Counted from the first letter of the stretch, positions 1 to 8,962 are shown. The stretch: 58,171 nucleotides of DNA from a virus (IMGVR_UViG_3300042509_002108:1-58171); one strand, 5' to 3'. Translations and numbers: made by a program. Notes: generated by a model not told the origin, from the sequence alone.

Positions 1-127
1 AGGATGCCACTCTGCCATTGGACTCCGAATTCAGGTGGCTTGGCGCCAAACAGAATGATGTCACCATCGTAGATGGGAGCATCCAGAGTGTCGCAGTAAA
101 CAGACAGCTCCCGCAAGATGCCGCGTG
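1..127. repeat. Left copy of terminal direct repeat
   Basis: Bases 1-127 are identical to 58045-58171. The length of 127 matches a common assembler k-mer, so this is best read as overlap of a circular or circularly permuted molecule rather than a biological terminal repeat. The unique genome is then 58,044 bp. Genes at both window edges are one continuous minus-strand tail cluster. Confidence 0.95.
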
Positions 128-257
128 GGTTGAGCCGATACCAATCGTCAGCGACGTCTGGCGGGTTTTTGCCTAAGGCTTTTAGCGCGTCGATGACGAG
201 GTGGATGCAGTCGTCGCCGCCGTATTCATAGCGTCGGCCGATCAGGTGCTCACACAC
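1..257 (-). CDS. NlpC/P60-type tail peptidase, N-terminal part (cut by window edge)
   Basis: The start is GTG at 257, overlapping the upstream minor tail gene by 8 bp. The reading frame leaves the window at base 1 and finishes at 57957 in the closed circle, giving 114 residues. The N-terminus carries the NlpC/P60 signature LIGRRYEYGGDDCIHLV, with the catalytic Cys in the DDC motif. The later catalytic His is not obvious in this short protein. In lambda-like tails this protein (gpK type) sits between the minor tail proteins and the tip protein, where it is thought to help assembly or cut peptidoglycan locally during entry. It is too short for the other domains often fused to gpK. The frame is open and continuous across the junction, which also supports circular closure. 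Confidence 0.85.
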   Translation of the reverse strand, partial: MCEHLIGRRYEYGGDDCIHLVIDALKALGKNPPDVADDWYRLNPRGILRELSVYCDTLDAPIYDGDIILFGAKPPEFGVQWQSGI

Positions 258-702
258 TGATTTGAGCCGTAAACGGGATGCTGCCGACCTGCCAGCGATG
301 AAGGCGGCGCCCTGGGATGTTGGTTTGAACTGCGTCAAGCACTGAGTTCAGGCTGACTTGGATGTTGACCTCATCCCAGCCGCCACTGGAACAGGTGCCC
401 CAATAGTTGTAAAGGGTGCGCTGGACTGCTCCAGTGGAGGGTTCCCAGAGCACCGTGGTGACCTTGGCAACCCATAGGTTATCGAGTGCGTCAACGATCC
501 ACGCGCGGGTCATTTCGATGTTGGCGAACTGGAGCGTGGCATCCAAGTTGTCGCCTTGGAGGGTGGCTACCGCTCCACCGAAGCTGAACGGCAGAAACAA
601 GTACCCATCTACGTTCTGGTTGATCGCGTAGTTTTGGAAGCGGTATTGGGCTGCTTGGCCGCTGGGGCCGATATCGAGCAGGTGGCCGTAGGCGTATTCC
701 AC
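250..702 (-). CDS. Minor tail protein (lambda gpL position)
   Basis: This 150-residue protein starts with GTG, sharing one base with the tape-measure stop codon, and its own stop lies inside the NlpC/P60 gene. Position directly after the tape measure and before an NlpC/P60 peptidase is that of lambda M/L-type minor tail proteins, which cap the tail tip. The sequence is mostly beta-type (repeated YLFLPFSFGG and TLQFANIEMTRAW-like strands) with no transmembrane segment. The assignment rests on gene order and general composition; I recognise no catalytic motif. Confidence 0.75.
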   Translation of the reverse strand: MEYAYGHLLDIGPSGQAAQYRFQNYAINQNVDGYLFLPFSFGGAVATLQGDNLDATLQFANIEMTRAWIVDALDNLWVAKVTTVLWEPSTGAVQRTLYNYWGTCSSGGWDEVNIQVSLNSVLDAVQTNIPGRRLHRWQVGSIPFTAQISV

Positions 703-3700
703 TACAAACCAATCCCCCTTCTAGTTGCACTGCTGTTCTTCAGGCTACGCATGGCGCGGCGTTCGCCTTGGATGGCGCCTTGCTGAGCAGCCTGTGCCAT
801 GCCGCGCTGGAACTGATCGGCGGTGACGTAATCCACGTTGTTGATGCGTTCCACGCTGTAGCGGACGTCGATCGGCTCCATTGTGGCCGCCCCTGCCGCA
901 GCCAGCGAAGCACTGTCACCTTCTGCTGCGGCGGCTGCGCTACCAGGCGTCGAACGGTACCGTTTCATGGCACCGTCCAGGCGAGCGGCGACGCCAAGCT
1001 TGCCATCAGCACCACGCTTGAGCGGCATGATCGCCTCAGGCCCAGCTTCGCCCATGAGGCCGTTTTGCATTTCGCCGCCCTTTGCGTACTTGAAGAATGT
1101 GGGCTTGGTGACGATGCCGCCCATTGCAAAGGGTTGAATGCCGTTTTTAGCAAACGCCGCTCCATTGGCCGCCGGAAGCAAACTTGGCCCCGTAAACACG
1201 GATGGATTGAACCCTGCCTGACCGCTACTGAAAACACCGCTGTAGTTAGGAGCGGCGCCTCCACCGCTGAGACCCACCCCAAGCGCTTTCATGATGGTGC
1301 CGTAAAGAATCATCGCAATTTGTTGCGTAATGATTTGCTGCGCCATATCCAGAAAATGCTTGCCAATTGATGCCATCAAATCTGCAAGTGCCTGCTTTGC
1401 TGACTTAGAGCCCGTAATCGTTTCAATAAATGCGCTAGAGAATGCCTCCCCCATTTGCATCGCGCCTGCTTCCACTTGATTCTGAAGGGAAACTATTTCC
1501 TCCAGTTGTTGACGCATTTCTTGGAAGCGCTGAGCTTCTGGCGTCATAAATTCTTGAGGCTGGTAAATCTGCTCGCCACCGGCAAAATTGGCAGCGCCAG
1601 CTTGGCCGTAATCAAAAACGCCAATCGCAGCGCGACGACCGGCTTGACGCATTTCCCGCGTCAGTCCCGTGGCTTCAATAATTTGCCGTTGCAGCTCAAG
1701 TTGATCAGTGATATTTTTTTCTGCTTCAAGTTGAAGCTCTAAATATTCAATTTTATTTCTAGAAATTTCTTCCGCTGTTTTTGAAACATCAAGTCCTTGC
1801 CTTAGCCCCTGGACACGCAAATCTTCCAAGCGCTCGTTGACTTCATTCAAATGCGTTTGCCTGATATCAAGGCCAAGTTGTTTTTGCTTTAGATCAAGGA
1901 TTGCAAACTCAATTCTGTCGGCGTCGCGGTTGACAAGCTGTTGGCGCTCTCTTTCAAGCGTTGTCAGCTCTTCAAGCTGAAGCGTCCGCAAGCCAACGTC
2001 TTGCAAGCGCATTGCATTGCGAAGATTTTCTTCGTATAGGCGTTGAGCTTCACGAGCAGCCTTTTCAGCTTCTTTATCTGCTTTGCCTTTGGTGCCATCT
2101 CCAGCGATGTCTGGAAATTGGGTGAAGGCGGGTCCCGCTGCAGCCGTAGGCGCGTTGGGCAGGCGACCGACCACCGCTCTGTAGCGTCCTTCGACCAGTC
2201 GAACAGCCGCTTCTTCCCTAGCGAGTTGAGCCTTAAGGCGTTCTATCCCAGGCGTAGCAGCAAGTGTCGCGCCACCAGATATTTTCGCTGCAGATTGAAG
2301 CTGGTCTAGCTCTTTGCGCAAACGAATTACATTATCACTTGCACGCGCATATTCTTTCCCGATGTCCGAAGCGGCCTTTGCAAGCTGCTTTTGAGTAAGC
2401 GCATCTCCGCCTATCTCCTTGAGGAACTGCTCGCCAGTTGCCTGGCTTTGAATGTTACGCAACTCATCACGAGCTTTTTTAATCTTCTGCAGCCATTGAA
2501 TAACCAGTTCAGCGCCAACGATTGCAAATGTCACCACAAGTGGAGCCACAAGCGAAGCAGCAACAGTTTTGACTGCTGTGCCAAAAGCGATAATTCGAGT
2601 CTGAGCTGCAGCCGCTTGTGCCGTAGTAGCAGTAAATCCGCTCTGAAGGGCAACGAACAAAGCGCCAATTGGCCCCTGCATCGCTTGCAAAGCTTTCAGG
2701 GCAAGAGTGACGCCAGCAAGCTTTGCTGCAAATTCAACAACAGCACCAATTTGTGATGCATTGTTAATAATAAACTTGATCCCATCCCCGACCGCTTTAG
2801 CCGCTGCAACAAGACCTGGAGTGATATTTACGATGAAATCAGCAAAGGCTTCCTGGAATTGCGCACCAACTGGCTGAAGCGTTTCGCCAATCGCAATCCT
2901 CATATCGTTGAATGCCACCGTCAGGCGAGCGCCAGCATCCTGACTGGAATCTGCGATCTGATTTGCGGTGCCAGAGTATTCATCACCAAGCTGCACGATG
3001 AAATTCATCAGCTCGTTCAAGCCAACCTGACCTTGCTCGAGCGCTTTTGACAGCTCAGGCAGCGTCATTTCGTTCGCTTGGGCAAACTTCGTAACTGCAC
3101 CAGGCAAGCGCTCGCCAAGCTGACCGCTTAGCTCTTCTGCGCTTACCTTGCCCTTCGAGAACACCTGAATCATCGCAGTGATGGCACCGTCAACATCCTG
3201 CGCTGAACCACCGGTTGCCTTGATTGCTGCGGTCACATTCTTGAAGACCAATTCGGCATCGGTGACCTGACCGCCTGCCCCTTTCACGGCAGCGGTTAAT
3301 TTCGTCATGCCCTGAATCGCAACATCTTGCGGCACATTCAGGTTGCGAACCGCAAAATTAGCTGCCTCAACGGCTTGGTTGAATTGATCCTGGCTTCCAG
3401 CCGCATCTCGCAGTGCGATCTGCATTTTCTGAATCTGTGCTGCGTAGTCAGCGAATCCACCAAGCTGTTGTCTCAGCATGCCAACTTGCGCGCCAGCAGC
3501 AGCACCAGCAAATGCACCGCCTACGCCGCCAAACACGCCGCCAAGCGCGCCACCGAGGAAGCCCTCGGGGCCGCCAAAGATGCCACCGCTCAATGCAGCG
3601 CCAGCAGCTTGAGCGACTTCCATTCCTCTCATGCGACCGCGACCACCAAGCTGACGTTTCTCAAGCTCTTTGTCGATATTTCCAATGCTACGAACAATAC

Positions 3701-5525
3701 GCTTTTCGGTAGCTTCAAATCCCGCCGCTAAAGGATTTAGATCTAAGCGCAACTCTTGCAATGATTGCCGGACAAGTTGCAATTCGCGTGTTGTTCCTTT
3801 TCGGAACGACTCAAAATCAGGAAGATCAGCAGTTCCGACTCCACCTCTAATTCGTGAAATGTACTCAGAAGGCATCTCGGCGCCTCCAGGAAACATTGAA
3901 GCCGGCGTCTGACCAAGGGGAATACGAGCAAAAGCACGCTTAACCTCTTCTGACCCGCTAGCAAAATTAATTGCTGCTTCACGAAGTTGACGCTCGGATT
4001 CCAAAAAGCCGTTTCCGGCTTTATCGAGATCAGAATTAAATACGCTGACAATATCGGCAAGCGCCTGCTGAGGTGTCTTGCCCATGCGGGCCTGCTCTCC
4101 GACAGCACGACGAGTGCCAATGTCCACAATCCCTTGATACAAGGGAGACAGTTCGCGTCCCTCAAGGCCAAGCATGCCTTTGACCGCTGTCCGCCTTTGA
4201 AGCAATTGATCTCGCTGCTTTAAATTTTGATCAAATAAAGCAAGCTCCTCCTCGAATCTTTGCTGCTGAGCCCTCAAGGATTGATTGTGCTGCCTATCCA
4301 GGATTTCATCCTGAGCTATCGCCCCTTTTGCCGCGATTTCAGCTTTATTAACTTGATGATCTCCAAATAATTTTTCAATATCAGAATACGCTTGTTCCCA
4401 GCGATTATATAAAAGTTCAATTTCGCTAACAGCACCTTGATCGACAATTCGATTCCTGGCTCGTTGCATTGCTTTTTGAGTACCAGGATCGTAAGAGCCC
4501 TCTGCGCCGCGAGCGCGAACATCGGCGGAGAACGCCCCAAAGCCGGATCGACCAAGAACTTCACGCGCAGCAGAGGCTCGCTGCCTCGTGGCCATTGCGG
4601 CTAGCTCTTCCGTAGTTGTAATTTCAACAACTGTATTTTTAAGTCGACGATTAAGGTCAATTAACTCAATCGTCAATGCACGTCTGCGCTCATATCCAGT
4701 TACGTTTGCAAGCTCTTGATTCACCTCTGAAATTCTTTGCTGCAAGCCAGCAGTCGTTTCAGGAAGCGGAAGCGCCTGTGCGCGACTTTGTATAAATCGC
4801 TCAAAAAGGCCGCTTTCAAACATCTGGTTGGCGGCTCTTGCTTGCTGCCTGCCAGTAGTTGTTGCCTGAACAGCACTGACAAGATTAATTCTTTGCAGTG
4901 TTTCTAAATATTCATCACTTGTAATTTTAAGCGTATTCATAGTACGCCTTAAAGTTTCAATTTGCCTTACTTGTTTTTCTACGCTTGCTGCTGGAATTTG
5001 ATTCAAGGCGAGCGTAAATGCTTGCGCTTCACTGCGAACTTTGACTAATTTTTCGTCTACTCTTTCAATATCTTTGCCAAGCTGAATAAAAGCGGCAGAT
5101 CCAGGTCGTGTTTGCTGCTGAAGCTTGCCCAGGGCTTCGGCTTGCTTGCGCAATGCGTCTGCATTGCCCTGAGAAGCAGCAGTCGATCTCAGGATGGCGT
5201 CACGTTGACGATTTATTGCAGCAGTAGAGCCGCTTAATTCAATCTCAAGTTTTTTAATATCTTCGGTAAGTTTTATAAAAGTTGCACCATTGATTTCCGC
5301 CTGTGATTTCAGGCCACGAAATGCCTCAAGTTGACCACGAATAACTTGCTCACTTTTTCCGCTTGCTTCGCCAAAGTCAAGAATGCTTTTGCGCGCCTTC
5401 TGAATTGTTGCATCAGATGGACCAATAGACCTTTCAAGCTCGCGAAACGAACTCTTTAGCTTGTCCAGGCCCTCAGCGCCCTGGATACCAAGCTTGACGA
5501 GAATTTCGCTTACCTGTTTAGCCAT
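702..5525 (-). CDS. Tail tape measure protein
   Basis: At 1607 residues this is the largest gene. It sets tail length and lies coiled within the tail tube. The first third is charged coiled coil. A Gly/Ala-rich membrane-like stretch follows (about residues 640-680). Then comes a conserved tape-measure domain with LPGAVTKFAQANEMTLPELSKAL-type sequence, further hydrophobic helices, more coiled coil, and a C-terminal segment ending in the GEAGPEAIMPLKR motif typical of lambda-type tape measures. It starts at ATG 5525, overlapping the end of the tail chaperone frame by 8 bp, exactly where a tape measure is expected after a gpG/gpGT pair. Confidence 0.97.
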   Translation of the reverse strand: MAKQVSEILVKLGIQGAEGLDKLKSSFRELERSIGPSDATIQKARKSILDFGEASGKSEQVIRGQLEAFRGLKSQAEINGATFIKLTEDIKKLEIELSGSTAAINRQRDAILRSTAASQGNADALRKQAEALGKLQQQTRPGSAAFIQLGKDIERVDEKLVKVRSEAQAFTLALNQIPAASVEKQVRQIETLRRTMNTLKITSDEYLETLQRINLVSAVQATTTGRQQARAANQMFESGLFERFIQSRAQALPLPETTAGLQQRISEVNQELANVTGYERRRALTIELIDLNRRLKNTVVEITTTEELAAMATRQRASAAREVLGRSGFGAFSADVRARGAEGSYDPGTQKAMQRARNRIVDQGAVSEIELLYNRWEQAYSDIEKLFGDHQVNKAEIAAKGAIAQDEILDRQHNQSLRAQQQRFEEELALFDQNLKQRDQLLQRRTAVKGMLGLEGRELSPLYQGIVDIGTRRAVGEQARMGKTPQQALADIVSVFNSDLDKAGNGFLESERQLREAAINFASGSEEVKRAFARIPLGQTPASMFPGGAEMPSEYISRIRGGVGTADLPDFESFRKGTTRELQLVRQSLQELRLDLNPLAAGFEATEKRIVRSIGNIDKELEKRQLGGRGRMRGMEVAQAAGAALSGGIFGGPEGFLGGALGGVFGGVGGAFAGAAAGAQVGMLRQQLGGFADYAAQIQKMQIALRDAAGSQDQFNQAVEAANFAVRNLNVPQDVAIQGMTKLTAAVKGAGGQVTDAELVFKNVTAAIKATGGSAQDVDGAITAMIQVFSKGKVSAEELSGQLGERLPGAVTKFAQANEMTLPELSKALEQGQVGLNELMNFIVQLGDEYSGTANQIADSSQDAGARLTVAFNDMRIAIGETLQPVGAQFQEAFADFIVNITPGLVAAAKAVGDGIKFIINNASQIGAVVEFAAKLAGVTLALKALQAMQGPIGALFVALQSGFTATTAQAAAAQTRIIAFGTAVKTVAASLVAPLVVTFAIVGAELVIQWLQKIKKARDELRNIQSQATGEQFLKEIGGDALTQKQLAKAASDIGKEYARASDNVIRLRKELDQLQSAAKISGGATLAATPGIERLKAQLAREEAAVRLVEGRYRAVVGRLPNAPTAAAGPAFTQFPDIAGDGTKGKADKEAEKAAREAQRLYEENLRNAMRLQDVGLRTLQLEELTTLERERQQLVNRDADRIEFAILDLKQKQLGLDIRQTHLNEVNERLEDLRVQGLRQGLDVSKTAEEISRNKIEYLELQLEAEKNITDQLELQRQIIEATGLTREMRQAGRRAAIGVFDYGQAGAANFAGGEQIYQPQEFMTPEAQRFQEMRQQLEEIVSLQNQVEAGAMQMGEAFSSAFIETITGSKSAKQALADLMASIGKHFLDMAQQIITQQIAMILYGTIMKALGVGLSGGGAAPNYSGVFSSGQAGFNPSVFTGPSLLPAANGAAFAKNGIQPFAMGGIVTKPTFFKYAKGGEMQNGLMGEAGPEAIMPLKRGADGKLGVAARLDGAMKRYRSTPGSAAAAAEGDSASLAAAGAATMEPIDVRYSVERINNVDYVTADQFQRGMAQAAQQGAIQGERRAMRSLKNSSATRRGIGL

Positions 5526-6188
5526 CCTTGTCCTTGGCCAATTCGCTTAACGCCGTAGCCTCCATGATCTGGAGGTCTTCAAGCATCTCGCGGCGATTCT
5601 CCACATTGTAGAGGTCGAACATTCCGCCGGGGCAAACGAGCACGTCATATCGCAGCCCCATATAACCCGCCATCGTCGTCGTCCATTGCGTTTGCATACG
5701 CAAAAACATCATCACCACATCCCAATTTTCCTCCCAAACCTCGAAATCATTCGATCGCTCGGCAGGTTGCTCAGGGAGGACAATGCCAAACACAGCAGCG
5801 TCCTCCTTGGTTTTATCTTCTATTCGCTTGCCGCCGCCCGCCCAGTAGACGGCAGCATCTTTCAGTTTCCCTGGCGACCGCCCTCAAAGGTCTCGGTATA
5901 AGCCTTCAGCACGCCGCGAATCCAGTACGGATCATCGCTGAATTCACGCATTGCCTCAAGCGAAAACGGGATTTCTTTGCCGTCTTCGTCAAGAATTCCT
6001 TCCCAACCAACCATGATCACCTTCAGAAGATCCAGTTCGCCTTTCTCGCCTAGCTTTTGAAATTCCTTTCGTCCTACACGCTTAAACTTCGCATCAAAAG
6101 TGGCCGTATCAAAAGTGCCACCATCACTGGGCTCCTCGATGGAAACGGGCCAAGAGAAAACCTTTACCTTTTTGCGGACAAATGCCAT
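5518..6188 (-). CDS. Tail assembly chaperone G-T fusion made by -1 frameshift
   Basis: The downstream frame (stop at 5518-5520) stays open upstream through 5793 to 5865, meeting the end of the gpG-like frame exactly at the slippery heptamer GGGAAAC (5865-5871). A -1 slip continues reading as CTG AAA GAT and adds 115 residues to the 108-residue G protein, giving about 223 residues. The T part resembles the DUF1799-type tail chaperone: the segment MMFLRMQTQW followed by Gly-rich sequence and GLRYDVL matches that family. In lambda, gpG and gpGT coat the tape measure during tail assembly. A GTG at 5793 could start the T part independently, but no ribosome-binding site decides for it, and the fusion explains the open frame better. 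Confidence 0.88.
5862..6188 (-). CDS. Tail assembly chaperone (gpG-like, unshifted product)
   Basis: This 108-residue protein lies between tail tube and tape measure, the gpG place. I chose ATG 6188; the longer frame back to 6269 crosses a terminator hairpin and is implausible. It ends with Gln-Gly-Asn and TGA directly after the slippery sequence, so the stop codon abuts the shift site as in many phage chaperone pairs. It is an acidic, helical protein with the sequence PYWIRGVLKAYTETFEGG near the end. Expected role: bind the tape measure and recruit tail tube subunits; not part of the virion. Confidence 0.88.
   Translation of the reverse strand: MAFVRKKVKVFSWPVSIEEPSDGGTFDTATFDAKFKRVGRKEFQKLGEKGELDLLKVIMVGWEGILDEDGKEIPFSLEAMREFSDDPYWIRGVLKAYTETFEGGRQGN
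5865..5871 (-). promoter_or_regulatory. Slippery heptamer GGGAAAC for -1 frameshift
   Basis: On the minus strand the G frame reads CAG GGA AAC TGA, so the heptamer is in the correct X XXY YYZ phase. Lambda uses GGGAAAG at the same place. Slipping back one base bypasses the adjacent TGA and enters the T frame, which has no stop for 115 codons. Confidence 0.88.
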
Positions 6189-6225
6189 GCGTAATGCACG
6201 CGATACTGCAACAGCATACACCCAA

Positions 6226-6251
6226 TAAAAAAGGGCCGCATTACCGGCCCT
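6226..6251 (-). terminator. Rho-independent terminator after the tail tube gene
   Basis: The minus strand shows a 7-bp stem AGGGCCG/CGGCCCT (6232-6238 with 6245-6251), a 6-base loop and then six or more T residues. It lies 23 bp past the tail tube stop, and probably lowers transcription into the chaperone and tape measure relative to the abundant tube protein. Confidence 0.85.
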
Positions 6252-6273
6252 CATCATCCGTCTGTCCAACGAA

Positions 6274-7209
6274 TCAAGTGTAGACGAGACTGAACTCGTC
6301 GTTGCCTGCGGTCGAGGGGACGCAGGTGTAGGGGATGGTCAGCATGTGGATGCCATCCTGGTCGCTGTAGCTGACATCGCCGATGTCGACCTTAGTGGAG
6401 GCAAAATCAACGATGTTGCCGGCGGTCTGGCCGTGCTGGAACAGCAGGTTGCCAAGCGCGCCGTCAGCAAGCGCAGCAGTGAAGTAATCCTTCTGCGCAA
6501 TGGTTGGCGCTTCGATGGTCACACTGCCAGTGCTGGCGCGATCAGTCAGCAGCACCTGCTTGGTGCAGTTGATCAAGTCGCGGTACACCAGAGTGTTGCC
6601 GATGTCGAAAGTCACCGACTGCAGGCAACCGCTATAAGAAAGCAGTTCAAAACCAGTCGTGTTGCCGTTTTTGGCAACTACCGGGTTGGCTTGATCGGCG
6701 TAGGTGACCGAAGGAGCTGCGGTGTCAGTGGGAGCGTTATACACACCAGTGAAAGTGAAATCAATGGTGGGGATCTCGCCAACGGCTACATTCAGCGTGT
6801 AAGTGCCACGAGCACCAGTCACTTTATGCAGCAAGCCATCGATGTTGTAATAGATGGTGCAGCTACCAAAACTTGCGCTTACGGGCGCATAGGTCACGCT
6901 GGTAGTGGCAACGATAGTTTCACTCATGCCACAAGCAAGCAGAGCCTTGCCATAGCGAGGAGCGGTGCCAGCGGTGCCAGAACCAGCCAATTCAACGCTA
7001 AACGTACACTCAACACGAGTGTTAGCCAGCAGTTGCTGAGACGCGCCTAGATAAGGGCGAATCAGATCACGGCTGACAACATCACTCTGCAGAGGAGTGA
7101 TATTCAGATCGCGAACCAGAACGGCGTCGGCGCCGGTCGGAGTCGGATCCGTCCCGTACGTCGATTCCGTCTCCAGAAGGATCAGGCGCTTCCGAGTTAG
7201 AAGGGGCAT
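6274..7209 (-). CDS. Major tail (tube) protein
   Basis: This 311-residue protein begins with the LTRKRLILLETESTYGTDPTP-like opening typical of siphophage tail tube subunits. It polymerises as rings around the tape measure. It has a beta-rich composition with repeated Thr/Gly/Val segments and no membrane region. The ATG at 7209 is preceded at good spacing by AAGAGG. It lies just after the tail completion gene and ahead of a strong terminator and the chaperone pair, as expected. Confidence 0.93.
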   Translation of the reverse strand: MPLLTRKRLILLETESTYGTDPTPTGADAVLVRDLNITPLQSDVVSRDLIRPYLGASQQLLANTRVECTFSVELAGSGTAGTAPRYGKALLACGMSETIVATTSVTYAPVSASFGSCTIYYNIDGLLHKVTGARGTYTLNVAVGEIPTIDFTFTGVYNAPTDTAAPSVTYADQANPVVAKNGNTTGFELLSYSGCLQSVTFDIGNTLVYRDLINCTKQVLLTDRASTGSVTIEAPTIAQKDYFTAALADGALGNLLFQHGQTAGNIVDFASTKVDIGDVSYSDQDGIHMLTIPYTCVPSTAGNDEFSLVYT

Positions 7210-7321
7210 TGGAAATTACCTCTTGTGGAACAGGTGGCAGCGTCCGCTTAACGAGAGTGCGGATGCCTGTCTCGGGGTCAAGGATGTACGAGCCACCTTG
7301 CCCTTGAAACTCATCAATCAC
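7082..7321 (-). CDS. Small hypothetical protein overlapping the tail tube gene
   Basis: A 79-residue frame with GTG start. The first ~38 residues (GGSYILDPETGIRTLVKRT) lie in the gap between the tail completion gene and the tube gene and look like real coding sequence. The last ~42 residues overlap the tube gene in another frame and are low in complexity (Arg/Ser-rich). Either a short connector-region protein with a long overlap, or a remnant. A competing 32-codon frame (about 7314 to 7220) cannot be excluded. Confidence 0.45.
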   Translation of the reverse strand: MIDEFQGQGGSYILDPETGIRTLVKRTLPPVPQEVISNAPSNSEAPDPSGDGIDVRDGSDSDRRRRRSGSRSEYHSSAE

Positions 7322-7346
7322 TGTAAATCGCGCGGCTTATCAGACT

Positions 7347-7772
7347 CTACGTCGCCAAACTTGCCACAGTTGTGCGATATTGAATGATATAATCATTGAA
7401 AATTACACCGGCGGGCTGATCGGCGTCCAGCATGTTGTACGTCACTTCATCCGGTTGCACGTCAATCGCATAGCCGCCAAGCGTCAAATCAGTCACCATC
7501 TTGGCGTGCATGCTCTCAATAATTGGATCAGCAAGTTGATCTGGCGTGTCACCGCGCACGATCACAGTCACACGCACACGCATCCGCCAATCCAATGTCG
7601 GCAAGCTGGTGTTTTGCGTTGGCGTGTCACTGATCGGCTCAATAACAATCGCAGGCGACTCAGCGCGCTGCATTGCAGTGACCCTGCTGCGATACACGCG
7701 ACCATTTACCCCCGCAGTGCTAGCGAGTGCGCTTGCAATCGCGCTCAGAATCTGTTCGCGCTTAGTGGTCAT
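7347..7772 (-). CDS. Tail terminator/completion-like protein
   Basis: A 141-residue protein using ATG at 7772 (MTTKREQILSAIA). The alternative start at 7799 is internal to the small upstream gene and less likely. The ...SPAIVIEPISD... then ...DWRMRVRVTVIVRGDTPDQLADP... pattern resembles gpU-type tail terminator proteins that close the tail tube and join it to the head. Its position, immediately before the tail tube gene, agrees. The start overlaps the end of the 54-residue upstream gene by 11 bp. Confidence 0.75.
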   Translation of the reverse strand: MTTKREQILSAIASALASTAGVNGRVYRSRVTAMQRAESPAIVIEPISDTPTQNTSLPTLDWRMRVRVTVIVRGDTPDQLADPIIESMHAKMVTDLTLGGYAIDVQPDEVTYNMLDADQPAGVIFNDYIIQYRTTVASLAT

Positions 7773-7926
7773 TGAATCCTCGCTTGGGAAGCGGACCAAA
7801 CGCGCCAGGATCGACCTGCTTGGTCACAATTGATTTCGCTCGATAATAAATGTAACAGTCTGTTTTGCCCGCCACCTCCAAAGCCTGCATCACCTTGACC
7901 CAGTTTTTGAAGGTGTCGCGGTCCAT
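7762..7926 (-). CDS. Small connector-region protein, 54 aa
   Basis: A short open frame fills the otherwise empty gap between two structural genes. ATG is at 7926, two bases past the upstream stop, and TAA is at 7762-7764, overlapping the next start. The protein begins MDRDTFKNWVKVMQAL and ends KRGFNDH; it is mixed charged with no membrane segment. Tight coupling on both sides supports translation. Function unknown; a head-tail joining subunit is possible from position only. Confidence 0.65.
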   Translation of the reverse strand: MDRDTFKNWVKVMQALEVAGKTDCYIYYRAKSIVTKQVDPGAFGPLPKRGFNDH

Positions 7927-7928
7927 GG

Positions 7929-8549
7929 CTACAGCACCACCCCCGGCCCCATGACAACCAAGGCCCCCGTATTGCTATTCCCCCTTGTTACGCGACCAAT
8001 CGGCTGCTTGTTTGCGGGAGCAGTAGTAGTAAATCCTCCACCTTCCGCGACATATAAAGCGGAATTGACCGCATAACCATTGGTGTCCATCGCCGTTATC
8101 TCACCACTGATCACTACGTGCCCATCTGCTCCTGCCGCAAGAGCCGCGTCAAGAATTCCAATTGCAGGCATCTTGGCGAGGTTGGCTGCATCAGCGCCTG
8201 CCACAATCACGGTCGCAGTATCGCCAACATTTCCGGTGATATAAACAGGCGTACCCTTCGCCAGCGTTGATGCAGTGCCATTGCGGCAATGAATGTAAAC
8301 AGGACCCGCCAGTGCCCCGTGAATATGAGGCAATGTTGCAATGCCAGTAACAGATAATGTCGTAAATACTGGGTTGTCATATCCCTGCACGTACAGCAAT
8401 GAATTCCAGGCCGTTGTTCCGTTGCCTAGCTTCAGCTTTCGCGTATCAGACTCAAATCCAACTTCACCAGCAAGCAGCACTGGATTGGCCGCCGTCCAAG
8501 CTGCAGCAGTACCGTTACGAAGCTTGAAGCGCGTAATCGTGTCGCTCAT
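7929..8549 (-). CDS. Virion protein with fibre-type N-terminal repeat
   Basis: 206 residues, starting with an ATGA overlap with the upstream gene. The first ~50 residues (LRNGTAAAW, LAGEVGFESDTRKLKLGNG) match the short beta-repeat found at the N-terminus of many phage fibre and tropism proteins. The rest (GTPVYITGNVG, IGILDAALAAGADGHVVISGEI) resembles repeats of capsid- or fibre-attached surface proteins. Lying among head-tail connector genes rather than tail-tip genes, it may decorate the neck or capsid. No reverse transcriptase or variable-repeat pair was found, so it is not part of an evident diversity-generating system. Confidence 0.7.
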   Translation of the reverse strand: MSDTITRFKLRNGTAAAWTAANPVLLAGEVGFESDTRKLKLGNGTTAWNSLLYVQGYDNPVFTTLSVTGIATLPHIHGALAGPVYIHCRNGTASTLAKGTPVYITGNVGDTATVIVAGADAANLAKMPAIGILDAALAAGADGHVVISGEITAMDTNGYAVNSALYVAEGGGFTTTAPANKQPIGRVTRGNSNTGALVVMGPGVVL

Positions 8550-8962
8550 GGCGTGCCACCGTCAAGTACATTCCCGGCCACATACGTCGTCGCAGGACCG
8601 CCTCCATCAAGAATAACGACACTGTCTGTATCGGCTCCGTCACCATCGAGCACAGCGGCAGACACTGCAGCCAATACAGGCGTTGCGCTGCGTTGCAGCA
8701 TCAGATCGCAAAATTTTCCATCATCAAGCAGCTCAACATTGCGCACCGTATAAGGCAATCCATCAACGTTGACACCAGCGCCGTATTGCAAATCACCAAA
8801 CAAGCTTGCCAAGCAAGTGACCTTGTAATCAGTGGTCATCACCACGCCATCAGCGATCATCTCGCTTGGCATATCCAAAATCCCCAGGCCACTCGCAGCG
8901 CCAGCCGAAATCGGAACACCGAAATCGGCCAAAAATACGCTTAGGTCTTCGGTGAGTGCCAT
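8546..8962 (-). CDS. Head-tail joining protein (gpFII-like)
   Basis: Using ATG at 8962 the protein has 138 residues (MALTEDLSVFLADFG). The frame can extend to a TTG at 9007, but that N-terminus is unlike the family. The segment TTDYKVTCLASLFGDL...GLPYTVRNVELLDDG is the small beta-barrel of gpFII-type connector proteins that attach the tail to the completed head. The C-terminal ~40 residues are Ala/Asp/Gly-rich. It overlaps the next gene by ATGA. Confidence 0.78.
   Translation of the reverse strand: MALTEDLSVFLADFGVPISAGAASGLGILDMPSEMIADGVVMTTDYKVTCLASLFGDLQYGAGVNVDGLPYTVRNVELLDDGKFCDLMLQRSATPVLAAVSAAVLDGDGADTDSVVILDGGGPATTYVAGNVLDGGTP

Noticed and set aside
1-127. Biological terminal repeat of a linear genome
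   Set aside because: It lies inside continuous tail genes and equals a common k-mer size; circular closure explains it better.
7769-7957. 62-codon minus-strand frame
   Set aside because: Composition is unlike protein (Gly/Trp/Cys-rich); the 54-codon frame at 7762-7926 in another phase is coupled to both neighbours.
7929-8549. Diversity-generating retroelement, suggested by the Mtd-like N-terminus
   Set aside because: No reverse transcriptase and no template/variable repeat pair seen in the genome.
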